Origin: Collinsella aerofaciens
GTDB taxonomy: Bacteria > Actinomycetota > Coriobacteriia > Coriobacteriales > Coriobacteriaceae
DNA: 45,585 nt
Reading direction: 5' to 3'
Assembly: GCA_008668235.1 (NCBI GenBank)
Contig: RQCP01000038.1
Coordinates: 1 to 45,585, forward strand
Part shown: positions 39,263 to 45,585 of the stretch, piece by piece
How positions within the stretch are numbered: the first letter of the stretch is position 1
How the letters are laid out: each line of letters begins with the position of its first letter
The notes under the pieces: generated by a model
Database searches by the model: none
What the model was told of the DNA's origin: nothing
Seen by the model: only the letters and a program-made list of their open reading frames with translations
Made by a program: the position numbers and the translations under genes

Positions 39263-39934
39263 ATGGCGCTAATCTATATCGTTGAGGATGACGAGCCCAT
39301 TCGTCGCGAGCTTGCCGACATCCTTGCCCGCGCCGGGTTTGAAATCGAGACCTGCGAATCGTTCGAGCATGTCTCGCGCGATATTCTCGCCGCCGCGCCC
39401 GACCTGGTGCTGCTCGACCTCACGCTTCCCGTCAAGGACGGCCAGCATATCTGCCACGAGGTTCGCCGCGAATCCGAGGTTCCCATCATCGTCCTCACGT
39501 CGCGCACGACCGAGATCGACGAGGTCATGGCCATGACGCTCGGCGCGGACGACTTTGTTCCCAAGCCCTACAGCGCCCGTGTGCTCGTGGCGCGCATCAA
39601 TGCCTTGCTGCGTCGCACCGCGGCGTCAGGCGAGCGCAGTACGCTCGTCCACAAGGGACTGGAGCTTGACCTCGCCCGCTCCATGGTTACCAATACGCAA
39701 ATCGGCACTAGCACCGAGCTCACCAAAAATGAACTGCGTATCCTCTCGCTGCTTCTGAGCCGCGCGGGCAAGATCGTTTCGCGCTCGGCCATCATGCAGG
39801 ACCTGTGGGACTCCGACGCCTTCGTAGACGACAACACGCTTACCGTTAACATCAACCGCCTGCGCACCACGCTCGAAAAAATCGGCATCAAGGGGTATTT
39901 GACGACGCACCGCGGCCAGGGCTATTCGGTCTAG
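39263..39934 (+). CDS. OmpR-family response regulator, BceR/GraR-like
   Basis: This 223-aa regulator has a receiver domain (ED at 8-9, Asp52 in LVLLDLTLPVKDG, Lys101 in FVPKPY) and a winged-helix output domain with LTKNELRILSLLL and VDDNTLTVNINRLR...TTHRGQGYSV. The pattern TLTVNINRLR and the type of partner kinase place it in the BceR/GraR/VirR group that responds to cell-wall-active peptides. AGAGGGGGG precedes ATG 39263. The kinase begins nine bases after the stop. Confidence 0.92.
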   Translation: MALIYIVEDDEPIRRELADILARAGFEIETCESFEHVSRDILAAAPDLVLLDLTLPVKDGQHICHEVRRESEVPIIVLTSRTTEIDEVMAMTLGADDFVPKPYSARVLVARINALLRRTAASGERSTLVHKGLELDLARSMVTNTQIGTSTELTKNELRILSLLLSRAGKIVSRSAIMQDLWDSDAFVDDNTLTVNINRLRTTLEKIGIKGYLTTHRGQGYSV

Positions 39935-39943
39935 GGGCCGGCT

Positions 39944-40987
39944 ATGTCGTTCGCCAAATTCTTCAAAGATGCGCTACTTCCCGTCGCCGTGTGGACGTGC
40001 GGCGTGCTGCTGAGCTGCTTTGTGCTGACGGTCGCCGGCGCACCCGTTTCCATCGTGGTCGTGGCGGTCGGCGTGTCCTTTATCTTTGGCATGCTGGGCA
40101 TCGTGATCGAGTACGCGCGCCGTCGTCGTTTTCTGCGCCAGCTGGAGCGTGCGGCAGAGGAGCTCGAGAGTCCCGCATGGGTGCAGGAGATGGTGCAATG
40201 TCCGACCCATGCCGAGGGCGAGCTCGAGTACGAGGTCTTGCGCCGGGTGGGCAAAGCCGCTTGTGACGAGGTTGCCGAAGGCCGGCGCCAGACCGATGAC
40301 TATCGCGACTATATCGAGAGCTGGGTCCACGAGGCCAAGCTGCCCCTGGCGGCAGCCCATCTGATTTTGGAAAACCTGGACGGCAGCGAAGATGATCTGT
40401 CGCGCGTAGATGACCTCGGTCGCGAGCTTGCCCGCGTGGAGCGCTATATCGACCAGGCGCTCTACTATGCGCGCTCGGAGGTTGTGGAGCGCGATTACCT
40501 GATTCGTCGCTGGGACCTTAAGACCTTGGTGACGGGTGCGATTAAAGCCAACGCCCGCGAGCTCATCGCGGCGCACGTGGCTCCGGTGTGCGAGAACCTC
40601 GACTTCGAGGTCTTTACCGACGAGAAGTGGCTCGAGTTTATTCTGAGCCAGCTCATTCTGAACAGCATTAAATATGCGCGTGAGGACGGCGCAAAGATCG
40701 TGTTTTCGGGTGCCTTGCTGGACGAGGGCCTGGCGAGCGAGCGCATCGAGCTTACCGTCGCGGACAACGGCTGCGGCGTGAGCGCGGCCGACCTGCCGCG
40801 CGTGTTCGAGAAGGGCTTTACCGGCGACAACGGCCGCACCACCAAGCGCGCAACGGGCATCGGCCTCTACCTGGTGGCGCGTCTGTGCTCCAAGATGGGC
40901 ATCGACGTCACCGCGGCATCCGAGCCCGGCGAAGGCTTCGTCGTTACGTTCGCCTTCTCAACCAACAAGTTCCAATACTTTGAGTAG
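39944..40987 (+). CDS. Intramembrane-sensing histidine kinase, BceS/GraS-like
   Basis: This 347-aa kinase has two N-terminal membrane helices (about 11-30 and 35-55) with almost no extracytoplasmic loop, the mark of intramembrane-sensing kinases. The H box is YIESWVHEAKLPLAA with the phospho-accepting His near residue 128. The N box is LILNSIKYAR, G1 is VADNGCGVSAADLPRVFEKGFTG (read as DNGCGV) and G2 is TGIGLYLVARLC. BceS-type kinases normally sense through a BceAB-type ABC exporter, but none is adjacent. Targets may lie elsewhere in the genome. Confidence 0.92.
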   Translation: MSFAKFFKDALLPVAVWTCGVLLSCFVLTVAGAPVSIVVVAVGVSFIFGMLGIVIEYARRRRFLRQLERAAEELESPAWVQEMVQCPTHAEGELEYEVLRRVGKAACDEVAEGRRQTDDYRDYIESWVHEAKLPLAAAHLILENLDGSEDDLSRVDDLGRELARVERYIDQALYYARSEVVERDYLIRRWDLKTLVTGAIKANARELIAAHVAPVCENLDFEVFTDEKWLEFILSQLILNSIKYAREDGAKIVFSGALLDEGLASERIELTVADNGCGVSAADLPRVFEKGFTGDNGRTTKRATGIGLYLVARLCSKMGIDVTAASEPGEGFVVTFAFSTNKFQYFE

Positions 40988-41051
40988 TTAGCCCGTATGG
41001 CGTAGCCGTTCAGGATTTTCCCATTTAAGAAGAAATCAGGCTTTTCGGCAG

Positions 41052-41153
41052 CTATATTTCTGAACGGGAACATTGCTAATGTAGTCAACGCTATATTCCC
41101 GTACATGAACATAGTGCTACAGGTTTATACTATGTTCACGAACAGGAATATAG
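41052..41153. promoter_or_regulatory. Three palindromic operators in front of hipBA
   Basis: Three 24-base near-palindromes lie at 41052-41075, 41091-41114 and 41130-41153, each starting 39 bases after the one before. Their shared pattern has half sites CTATRTTY and GAAYATWG around a GWAC core. A possible -10, TATACT (41126-41131), overlaps the third site, and the GGAGG of hipB lies three bases after it. HipB homologues repress their own promoter by binding such sites. Confidence 0.8.
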
Positions 41154-41164
41154 CTGGAGGCGTC

Positions 41165-41455
41165 ATGAGAACGGTGACAACGATTAAAAAGCTGGATGGG
41201 CGCATCAAGCTCAAACCGTCGGAAGTCGCTTTCTCGGAGCGCACGGTTTTCGATCCCGCCGAGATAGGGAAGGCCCTTAGGCTCAGAAGGCGTGAGCTCG
41301 GCTTGACTCAACGTGACGTCGCGACTATGACGGGCCGCAGCCTTCGTGTGATCGGTGATATCGAACGGGGGCGGACAACGGTCGAAATTGGTGTCATTTT
41401 CGATTACGCCTCCATCGTGGATATTGATTTTATTCTGAAGGTGAGGGGGAAATAA
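41165..41455 (+). CDS. hipB: HipB-like antitoxin / transcriptional repressor
   Basis: HipB-type antitoxins bind operators in their own promoter and hold the HipA kinase in check. The 96-aa protein has an N-terminal extension of about 40 residues (VTTIKKLDGRIKLKPSEVAF) and then a Cro/CI-type helix-turn-helix: IGKALRLRRRELGLTQRDVA, TMTGRSLRVIGDIERGRTT. GGAGG at 41156-41160 supports ATG 41165; an in-frame ATG at 41105 lies in the operator region. The last base of the stop codon is the first base of hipA. Confidence 0.88.
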   Translation: MRTVTTIKKLDGRIKLKPSEVAFSERTVFDPAEIGKALRLRRRELGLTQRDVATMTGRSLRVIGDIERGRTTVEIGVIFDYASIVDIDFILKVRGK

Positions 41456-42747
41456 TGGATGGCACGCTGTTCGTTCACCGTGAGTTTAATGGGTCTTACC
41501 AGCTGGTTGGCATATTGGAGGAAAACGCGGGGCTTCCGATATTCACCTATAGCCCCAAATATCTCCAGAGCGGTGATGCGGCCCCGATTTCGACCTCGCT
41601 GCCGTTGTCGGCCGAGACATTTAGTCCGGACGCAACGGGTTCCTTTTTCTCCGGCATCATTCCGGAGGGGCAGCTCAACAGGGACCTTGAGAAAAGGGCG
41701 CGAGCGGAACGCGGAGATTACTTTAAGGTGCTCGATTTAGTCCGCGATGAACCTGTCGGCGCTCTGGTTTTGACGCGAGAGCCTTCGGCCGACAGTCTCG
41801 AAATGGGCTATGAAGAGATAGGTGAGGAACAGTTAAGCGGGCTGGCATACGCGCCGGCGGAGGTTGCTTTTGATTTAGCGCTAGAGAGTCGAATCTCCCT
41901 TGCAGGTGCTCAGGCAAAGGTCGGTCTCTACCATACGGGCGATGACCCATGTGGCGGATGGTACCTGCCTCATGGAGCGGCCCCATCCACGCACATTCTC
42001 AAGGCGGGGTCGAAAACGTTCCCGGGCGAGACGGTGTGCGAAGCGATGTGCGTGAGAGCCGCCTCTCTGATGGACCTATCGGCCGAAGAGTGTTTTCTTA
42101 TCCGAGTTGAGGATGCCGAGCCAATTATCGCCGTGAGGCGATTTGACCGAGTAACGCCTGACGCCGGACGCTCGGTTGACGGATTGCCAATTCCATACCG
42201 TTTGCACCAGGAAGATGTTTGTCAGGCCAAGGGCATCTCGCGTGAGCTTAAATATGAGCCCACGGGCGCCAATTACCTGGGGCTTATCGTCGATGCAGTG
42301 CGAAGGGCGTCGACGAATCAAATGGAGGACAGGTTCCTTGTCGGCTATAACCAGCTGTTCGACTATGCCGTAGGTAACTGCGATAACCATCTAAAGAACT
42401 GGTCGCTCGTATGGGACGAAAGTTGGAAGCAGGTGAGGTTGGCGCCGCTCTACGACGTGCTGTGTACAACGGTTTACCCCAGTCTCGTTCGTGAGATGGG
42501 CGTCTCGTTTGGTGGGAGCCGCAAGATTGACGACGTAACGCGCGGGTCGGTGATGAGCCAAATGGTTGGGGCGGGTTTGCCCGGGGGAATTGTTGCCGGA
42601 ATGATTGCTGATACCTGCAATGAGGTTCCAGACGCGCTAAGAGATGCCGCGCGCGGTCTCAAAGAAGAGGGTTTTTCCGAGGCGGAGGTAATGTTCGAGA
42701 AGATCATTCCAGAAGTGCAAGCGCGTCTAAGCAGGATCGCCTTATAA
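41455..42747 (+). CDS. hipA: HipA-like serine/threonine kinase toxin
   Basis: HipA toxins phosphorylate glutamyl-tRNA synthetase or another aminoacyl-tRNA synthetase, stopping translation and inducing persistence. The 430-aa protein is full length. It has the N-subdomain 1 (GSFFSGIIPEGQLNRDLEKR), the Gly-rich loop SLAGAQAKVGLY near 143-155, HILKAGS, AVRRFDR, RLHQEDVCQA, the catalytic loop YAVGNCDNHLKNWSL near 304-318 and the metal-binding APLYDVL. All key kinase residues seem present, so it should be active. It overlaps hipB by one base (TAATG). Confidence 0.92.
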   Translation: MDGTLFVHREFNGSYQLVGILEENAGLPIFTYSPKYLQSGDAAPISTSLPLSAETFSPDATGSFFSGIIPEGQLNRDLEKRARAERGDYFKVLDLVRDEPVGALVLTREPSADSLEMGYEEIGEEQLSGLAYAPAEVAFDLALESRISLAGAQAKVGLYHTGDDPCGGWYLPHGAAPSTHILKAGSKTFPGETVCEAMCVRAASLMDLSAEECFLIRVEDAEPIIAVRRFDRVTPDAGRSVDGLPIPYRLHQEDVCQAKGISRELKYEPTGANYLGLIVDAVRRASTNQMEDRFLVGYNQLFDYAVGNCDNHLKNWSLVWDESWKQVRLAPLYDVLCTTVYPSLVREMGVSFGGSRKIDDVTRGSVMSQMVGAGLPGGIVAGMIADTCNEVPDALRDAARGLKEEGFSEAEVMFEKIIPEVQARLSRIAL

Positions 42748-42771
42748 CAAAAACGTGCCGCCCAAACAAAA

Positions 42772-42808
42772 CGTGCCGCCCCAATCGGGGCGGCACGCCA
42801 TCTTTCTT
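42772..42808 (+). terminator. Terminator after hipA
   Basis: CGTGCCGCCCC (42772-42782) pairs perfectly with GGGGCGGCACG (42787-42797) around AATC. CCATCTTTCTT follows. A partial duplicate of the left arm, CGTGCCGCCC, lies just upstream at 42754-42763. Confidence 0.8.
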
Positions 42809-42822
42809 ATCAGCCAACTCGC

Positions 42823-42951
42823 TGAAGTAAGGCTGCGAAGGCGCAAGGCCGGGAGGGGTTATCTAAGCCGACATCCCGCAGCCGCGAAGCGGCGAGGACG
42901 TCGGCGTGATAACCCCGCAGGCCTTGCACCGACGGGAAGGAACCTACTTCA
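42823..42951. repeat. 129-bp multi-stem palindrome after the usp gene
   Basis: Nested inverted repeats stack on one axis: TGAAGTA (42823-42829) with TACTTCA (42945-42951), GCAAGGCC with GGCCTTGC, GGGGTTATC with GATAACCCC, GCCGAC with GTCGGC, and GCCGC-GAA-GCGGC at the tip. The outer right arm covers the end of the usp gene. It may act as an RNA 3'-end structure for usp or be an inserted fold-back element. Confidence 0.75.
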
Positions 42952-43381
42952 CGACCAAGATGTCGCAGTCCGTATTGCGCAGCAGGAACGTCGAAATCGA
43001 GCCCAGTAGCGCGTACTTAATTGAGGACAGGCCGCGGGCGCCGCAGAGCACCAGATCGGGCTTGACCACGTCGAGCATCTCATCCTTGAGCGTCTCACGA
43101 ATGCGGCCGGTGCGAATCATGACCTCGACCTCGGGAATGTCGGGATTGGCTTTGGCCTCCTCGAGCTGCTTGGCGATGGAGTTGTTAAAGGCCTCCTCCA
43201 AGCCGTTGACCAGGTCGACCGGATAGGAACCGGCGCTCTCGAGCGCGGTGGAGTCGATAACGTGGCCGATGATCAGCTTAGCGCCGTTGTTCGCGGCGAC
43301 CTTGATGGCGCGTGCGAGCACAAAATCCTGCTGCTCAGTACCGTCGAGCGAAACAAATACCTTGGTATAGCCCTCGTTCAT
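42944..43381 (-). CDS. Universal stress protein
   Basis: This 145-aa UspA-family protein has the ATP-binding type fold: VFVSLDGTEQQDFVLARA at the start, IIGHVIDS, and the signature GARGLSSIKYALLGSIS (G-2x-G-9x-G-S) near 113-130 before LLRNTDCDILVV. The signature predicts nucleotide binding. Usp proteins assist survival under stress; the exact role is not known. AAGGAGGAAACC precedes ATG 43381. It is divergent from uppP, with 248 bases between the start codons. Confidence 0.9.
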   Translation of the reverse strand: MNEGYTKVFVSLDGTEQQDFVLARAIKVAANNGAKLIIGHVIDSTALESAGSYPVDLVNGLEEAFNNSIAKQLEEAKANPDIPEVEVMIRTGRIRETLKDEMLDVVKPDLVLCGARGLSSIKYALLGSISTFLLRNTDCDILVVK

Positions 43382-43629
43382 GGTTTCCTCCTTGGTCTAT
43401 CGCACGGGCGCGGGGCTCGTGCGTCGGGCGGGCGCGGGCGCGTTGGCCGCCGGACACTTTATCTTGTTGCAGTTATACCCAAGGATTCGGATTTGACCGC
43501 TCGCAATTCTGTGAACGGGCGAGTTTTTTGGTAAGGGTAGGCACAGGCGTGCCGCCAACGGTTGATAATGGGACATCGCCCGCACCGTCCGCAGAACAAT
43601 ATCGGCGGGTGTCTAACGAGGGGGTCCCT

Positions 43630-44610
43630 TTGGATATCATCGAGCTTCTAAAATCTGCCTTCATGGGCCTGGTCGAGGGCATCACCGAATGGCTGCCTGT
43701 TTCGTCGACCGGTCACATGATCTTGGTGGACGAGTTCGTCAAGATGAACGTGAGCGAGACGTTCTGGAATATGTTCCTGGTCGTGATTCAGCTTGGCGCC
43801 ATTTTGGCCGTCTGCGTCCTGTTCTTCTACGACCTTAACCCGTTTTCTCCCAGCAAGGGCAAGGAGGGCCGTCGCGACACCTGGGTGCTGTGGGGCAAGA
43901 TTGTGCTCGGCTGCATTCCCGCCGCGGCGATCGGTTTGCCGCTCAACGACTGGATGGAGGAGCATTTCTACAATGCTCCCGTCGTGGCGCTGGCGCTCAT
44001 TGTGTACGGCGTACTGTTTATCGTGATTGAGAACTGGCGCGCGAGCAAGCGCGAGGAAATGGCCGTTGCCGGTTCGTTTGGTTCGCGTGCTGTGGTGGCG
44101 GGCGGACGTCCCGCCGGTGCGCACTTTGCGGCGCCCGCCGCGGCTACCGCTGAGGATGAGGACGATGACGAGAATTTGGACTTTGGCTCCATCGCCACGC
44201 TCGAGGACCTGAGTTGGAAGACTGCGCTGGGTATCGGCTGCTTCCAGGTGCTTTCGCTGGTGCCTGGTACGTCTCGTTCCGGTTCTACCATCATCGGTGG
44301 CCTGCTTTTGGGCTGCACGCGTTCGGTGGCGTCCAAGTTTACGTTCTTCCTGGCCATCCCTGTCATGTTTGGCGCGAGTGCGCTCAAACTGGTCAAGTAC
44401 TTCATCAAGGGTGGTACGTTCGGCGCCAACGAGGTCGCCATCTTGGGCGTGGGCTGCGTTGTAGCCTTTGTGGTTTCGCTCATCGCCATCAAGTGGCTCA
44501 TGGGCTTCGTCCGCCGTCACGACTTTAAGTGCTTCGGTGTTTACCGCATCATCCTGGGCATCGTAGTGCTCGCTTACTTCTTTGTCCTGGAGCCGATGCT
44601 CGGCCTCTAA
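43630..44610 (+). CDS. uppP: Undecaprenyl-diphosphatase
   Basis: UppP (BacA) removes a phosphate from undecaprenyl diphosphate at the membrane, recycling the lipid carrier for wall synthesis; it also confers some bacitracin resistance. The 326-aa protein has the catalytic motifs GLVEGITEWLPVSSTGHMI near residues 13-31 and VPGTSRSGSTI, and several membrane helices. It is about 50 residues longer than usual owing to a hydrophilic, acidic insertion (about 137-185, with ATAEDEDDDENLDFG). TTG 43630 is chosen for AGGGGG five bases upstream; GTG 43609 is the alternative. It is not linked to the nearby BceRS-like pair but shares its cell-wall theme. Confidence 0.92.
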   Translation: MDIIELLKSAFMGLVEGITEWLPVSSTGHMILVDEFVKMNVSETFWNMFLVVIQLGAILAVCVLFFYDLNPFSPSKGKEGRRDTWVLWGKIVLGCIPAAAIGLPLNDWMEEHFYNAPVVALALIVYGVLFIVIENWRASKREEMAVAGSFGSRAVVAGGRPAGAHFAAPAAATAEDEDDDENLDFGSIATLEDLSWKTALGIGCFQVLSLVPGTSRSGSTIIGGLLLGCTRSVASKFTFFLAIPVMFGASALKLVKYFIKGGTFGANEVAILGVGCVVAFVVSLIAIKWLMGFVRRHDFKCFGVYRIILGIVVLAYFFVLEPMLGL

Positions 44611-44657
44611 CTTAGTCGACGCTGCGCGGCGGCCGGGGCGACAACTTGTCATTCAAA

Positions 44658-44695
44658 GGGGGTGGCATGACCAAAAGGTCTATGCCGCCCTCTTT
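44658..44695 (+). terminator. Terminator after uppP
   Basis: GGGGGTGGCATGACC (44658-44672) pairs with GGTCTATGCCGCCCTC (44677-44692) around AAAA with one bulge. TTTT follows. Confidence 0.82.
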
Positions 44696-44760
44696 TCATG
44701 CCAATTTGTTCGCTCTGGCCGCCGCTCGCTGCTGCTACCGTGACATCGGTGGCTCTGTGA

Positions 44761-44827
44761 TTGGCGCAATGGGGTCAGGTTACTTTGCACCAGCTTGGTG
44801 CAGACAAATCTGACCTCATTGCGCCAA
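44761..44827. repeat. 67-bp inverted repeat with inner hairpin
   Basis: TTGGCGCAATGGGGTCAG (44761-44778) and CTGACCTCATTGCGCCAA (44810-44827) are inverted repeats at 17 of 18 positions; the odd pair is G-T. The inside holds TGCACCA-GCT-TGGTGCA. There is no T tract. Confidence 0.8.
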
Positions 44828-44966
44828 ATTCGCTGGGGCGGGCCCGATGGTGGCGGACGGAGTCGTGGTGTGATTTGCGTCGGTTTCCGCGCGGCTCGGT
44901 ATACTGGTACGGCTCAAACTATGGCGCTGCCCGCAGGCGCGCCGTCCGTCAGATGAGGAGTCGCCC

Positions 44967-45585
44967 ATGACCCAGCCCTTGCCCTGGGAAAAGAACGCTG
45001 CGGTACCCGTGCCGCCCACGCCGGAACCCGTGCCGCTCGATGCATACACCGCCCCCGCTGCGCCGGAGCCCGAGCTCGTCCCGCTCGACATCTACGACGC
45101 TCCCGCGCCGGCACCCAAACCCGCCAAGCCGCTCGTCGACATCGACAGCCTTAATCCCGCCCAGCGCGAGGCGGTCCTGACCACCGAGGGTCCGTTGCTG
45201 GTCCTTGCCGGCGCCGGCTCGGGCAAGACCCGCGTCTTGACCTTCCGCATCGCACATATGCTCGGCGACCTGGGCGTTAAGCCCTGGCAGATCCTTGCCA
45301 TCACGTTTACCAACAAGGCCGCGGCCGAGATGCGCGAGCGTCTGGCAGCGCTCATCCCCAGCGGCACCCGCGGCATGTGGGTGTGCACCTTCCACGCTAT
45401 GTGCGTGCGCATGCTGCGCGAGGACGCCGACCTGCTGGGCTACACCGGGCAGTTCACCATCTACGACGATGACGACTCAAAGCGCATGGTGCGCGACATT
45501 ATGCAGGCGCTCGGCATCGAGCAAAAGCAGTTCCCCATCAACATGATCCGCAGCAAGATCAGCTCGGCCAAAAACGCCATGATCG
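44967..45585 (+). CDS. pcrA: UvrD/PcrA-type superfamily 1 helicase, N-terminal part
   Basis: The gene is cut by the window end; 206 residues are visible. After a Pro/Ala-rich extension of about 50 residues (with the related pieces PVPLDAYTAP and LVPLDIYDAP) the helicase core begins: the Q motif LNPAQREAV, Walker A LAGAGSGKTRVL near 81-88, motif Ia AITFTNKAAAEM near 111, and CTFHAMCVRMLRE. PcrA/UvrD helicases act in repair and in clearing replication forks. GAGGAG at 44955-44960 supports ATG 44967. The long N-terminal extension is unusual for PcrA. Confidence 0.93.
   Translation, partial: MTQPLPWEKNAAVPVPPTPEPVPLDAYTAPAAPEPELVPLDIYDAPAPAPKPAKPLVDIDSLNPAQREAVLTTEGPLLVLAGAGSGKTRVLTFRIAHMLGDLGVKPWQILAITFTNKAAAEMRERLAALIPSGTRGMWVCTFHAMCVRMLREDADLLGYTGQFTIYDDDDSKRMVRDIMQALGIEQKQFPINMIRSKISSAKNAMI

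Larger units (their letters stand above)
44611..44966. other. Intergenic region before the helicase gene
   Basis: 356 bases holding the uppP terminator (44658-44695) and an inverted repeat (44761-44827). The final part should contain the promoter of the UvrD/PcrA gene; TATACTGG near 44898 is a possible -10. Confidence 0.5.

Noticed and set aside
43648..44652. Minus-strand open frame opposite uppP (334 codons)
   Set aside because: The product is rich in His, Arg and Gln without any motif, while uppP is clear on the plus strand.

Overview
The window reads as a chromosomal segment of a high-GC Gram-positive bacterium, most likely a gut actinobacterium of class Coriobacteriia, close to Collinsella. 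This is inferred from overall composition, strong AGGAGG-type ribosome binding sites, the eno - divIC/ftsB - ppx order shared by many Actinobacteria, and the style of the proteins. No 16S rRNA or other decisive marker is present, so the genus is a judgement.

Layout. (1) 0.2-9.3 kb: a complete histidine pathway, led by a fused hisZ-hisG gene, then hisD, hisC, hisB, hisH, hisA, hisF, hisI, hisE, with a PHP-type histidinol-phosphatase convergent to it. The operon is interrupted by a terminator-like hairpin (hisB/hisH) and an 87-bp inverted repeat (hisF/hisI). (2) 9.6-15.1 kb: a LarC C-terminal-domain protein standing alone, a YfcE-like phosphoesterase, mazG, enolase, a DivIC/FtsB-like division protein and an Ppx/GppA phosphatase. 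(3) 15.1-17.1 kb: an AAA ATPase with DUF4143 flanked by two related palindromic elements, a 33-bp tandem repeat, and tRNA-Leu(UAA) with a duplicated 3' end and terminator. (4) 17.1-21.2 kb: a membrane-anchored helical-repeat protein, an orphan PTS IIB with a VOC protein, a two-component system and a DUF4342 protein.

(5) 21.4-30.3 kb: an accessory island with lower GC than its surroundings. It holds a 184-bp inverted-repeat element, an AbiE-type (type IV) toxin-antitoxin pair with an autoregulation-like promoter, two unknown small genes, and a restriction-modification operon: one C5-cytosine methyltransferase, an McrB-like AAA+ NTPase and a LlaJI/McrC-like nuclease. It ends in a chimeric P-loop/coiled-coil gene and the broken end of a cell-wall-anchored protein. 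(6) 30.5-38.3 kb: a small membrane protein, two overlapping metallophosphoesterases, glutamyl-Q tRNA(Asp) synthetase, a DUF2207 membrane protein, a GNAT acetyltransferase and purH. (7) 38.3-45.6 kb: an unknown protein, a BceRS-like two-component system without a transporter, a hipBA module preceded by three evenly spaced palindromic operators, a universal stress protein, uppP, and the start of a UvrD/PcrA helicase cut by the window end.

A recurring theme is the number of fold-back DNA elements between genes: at least eight, in several families, often between convergent genes or beside acquired cassettes. The strongest leads for follow-up are the three-operator array in front of hipBA, the leaderless AbiE promoter, the one-methylase LlaJI-like system, the repeat-flanked ATPase cassette and the stand-alone LarC2 protein.
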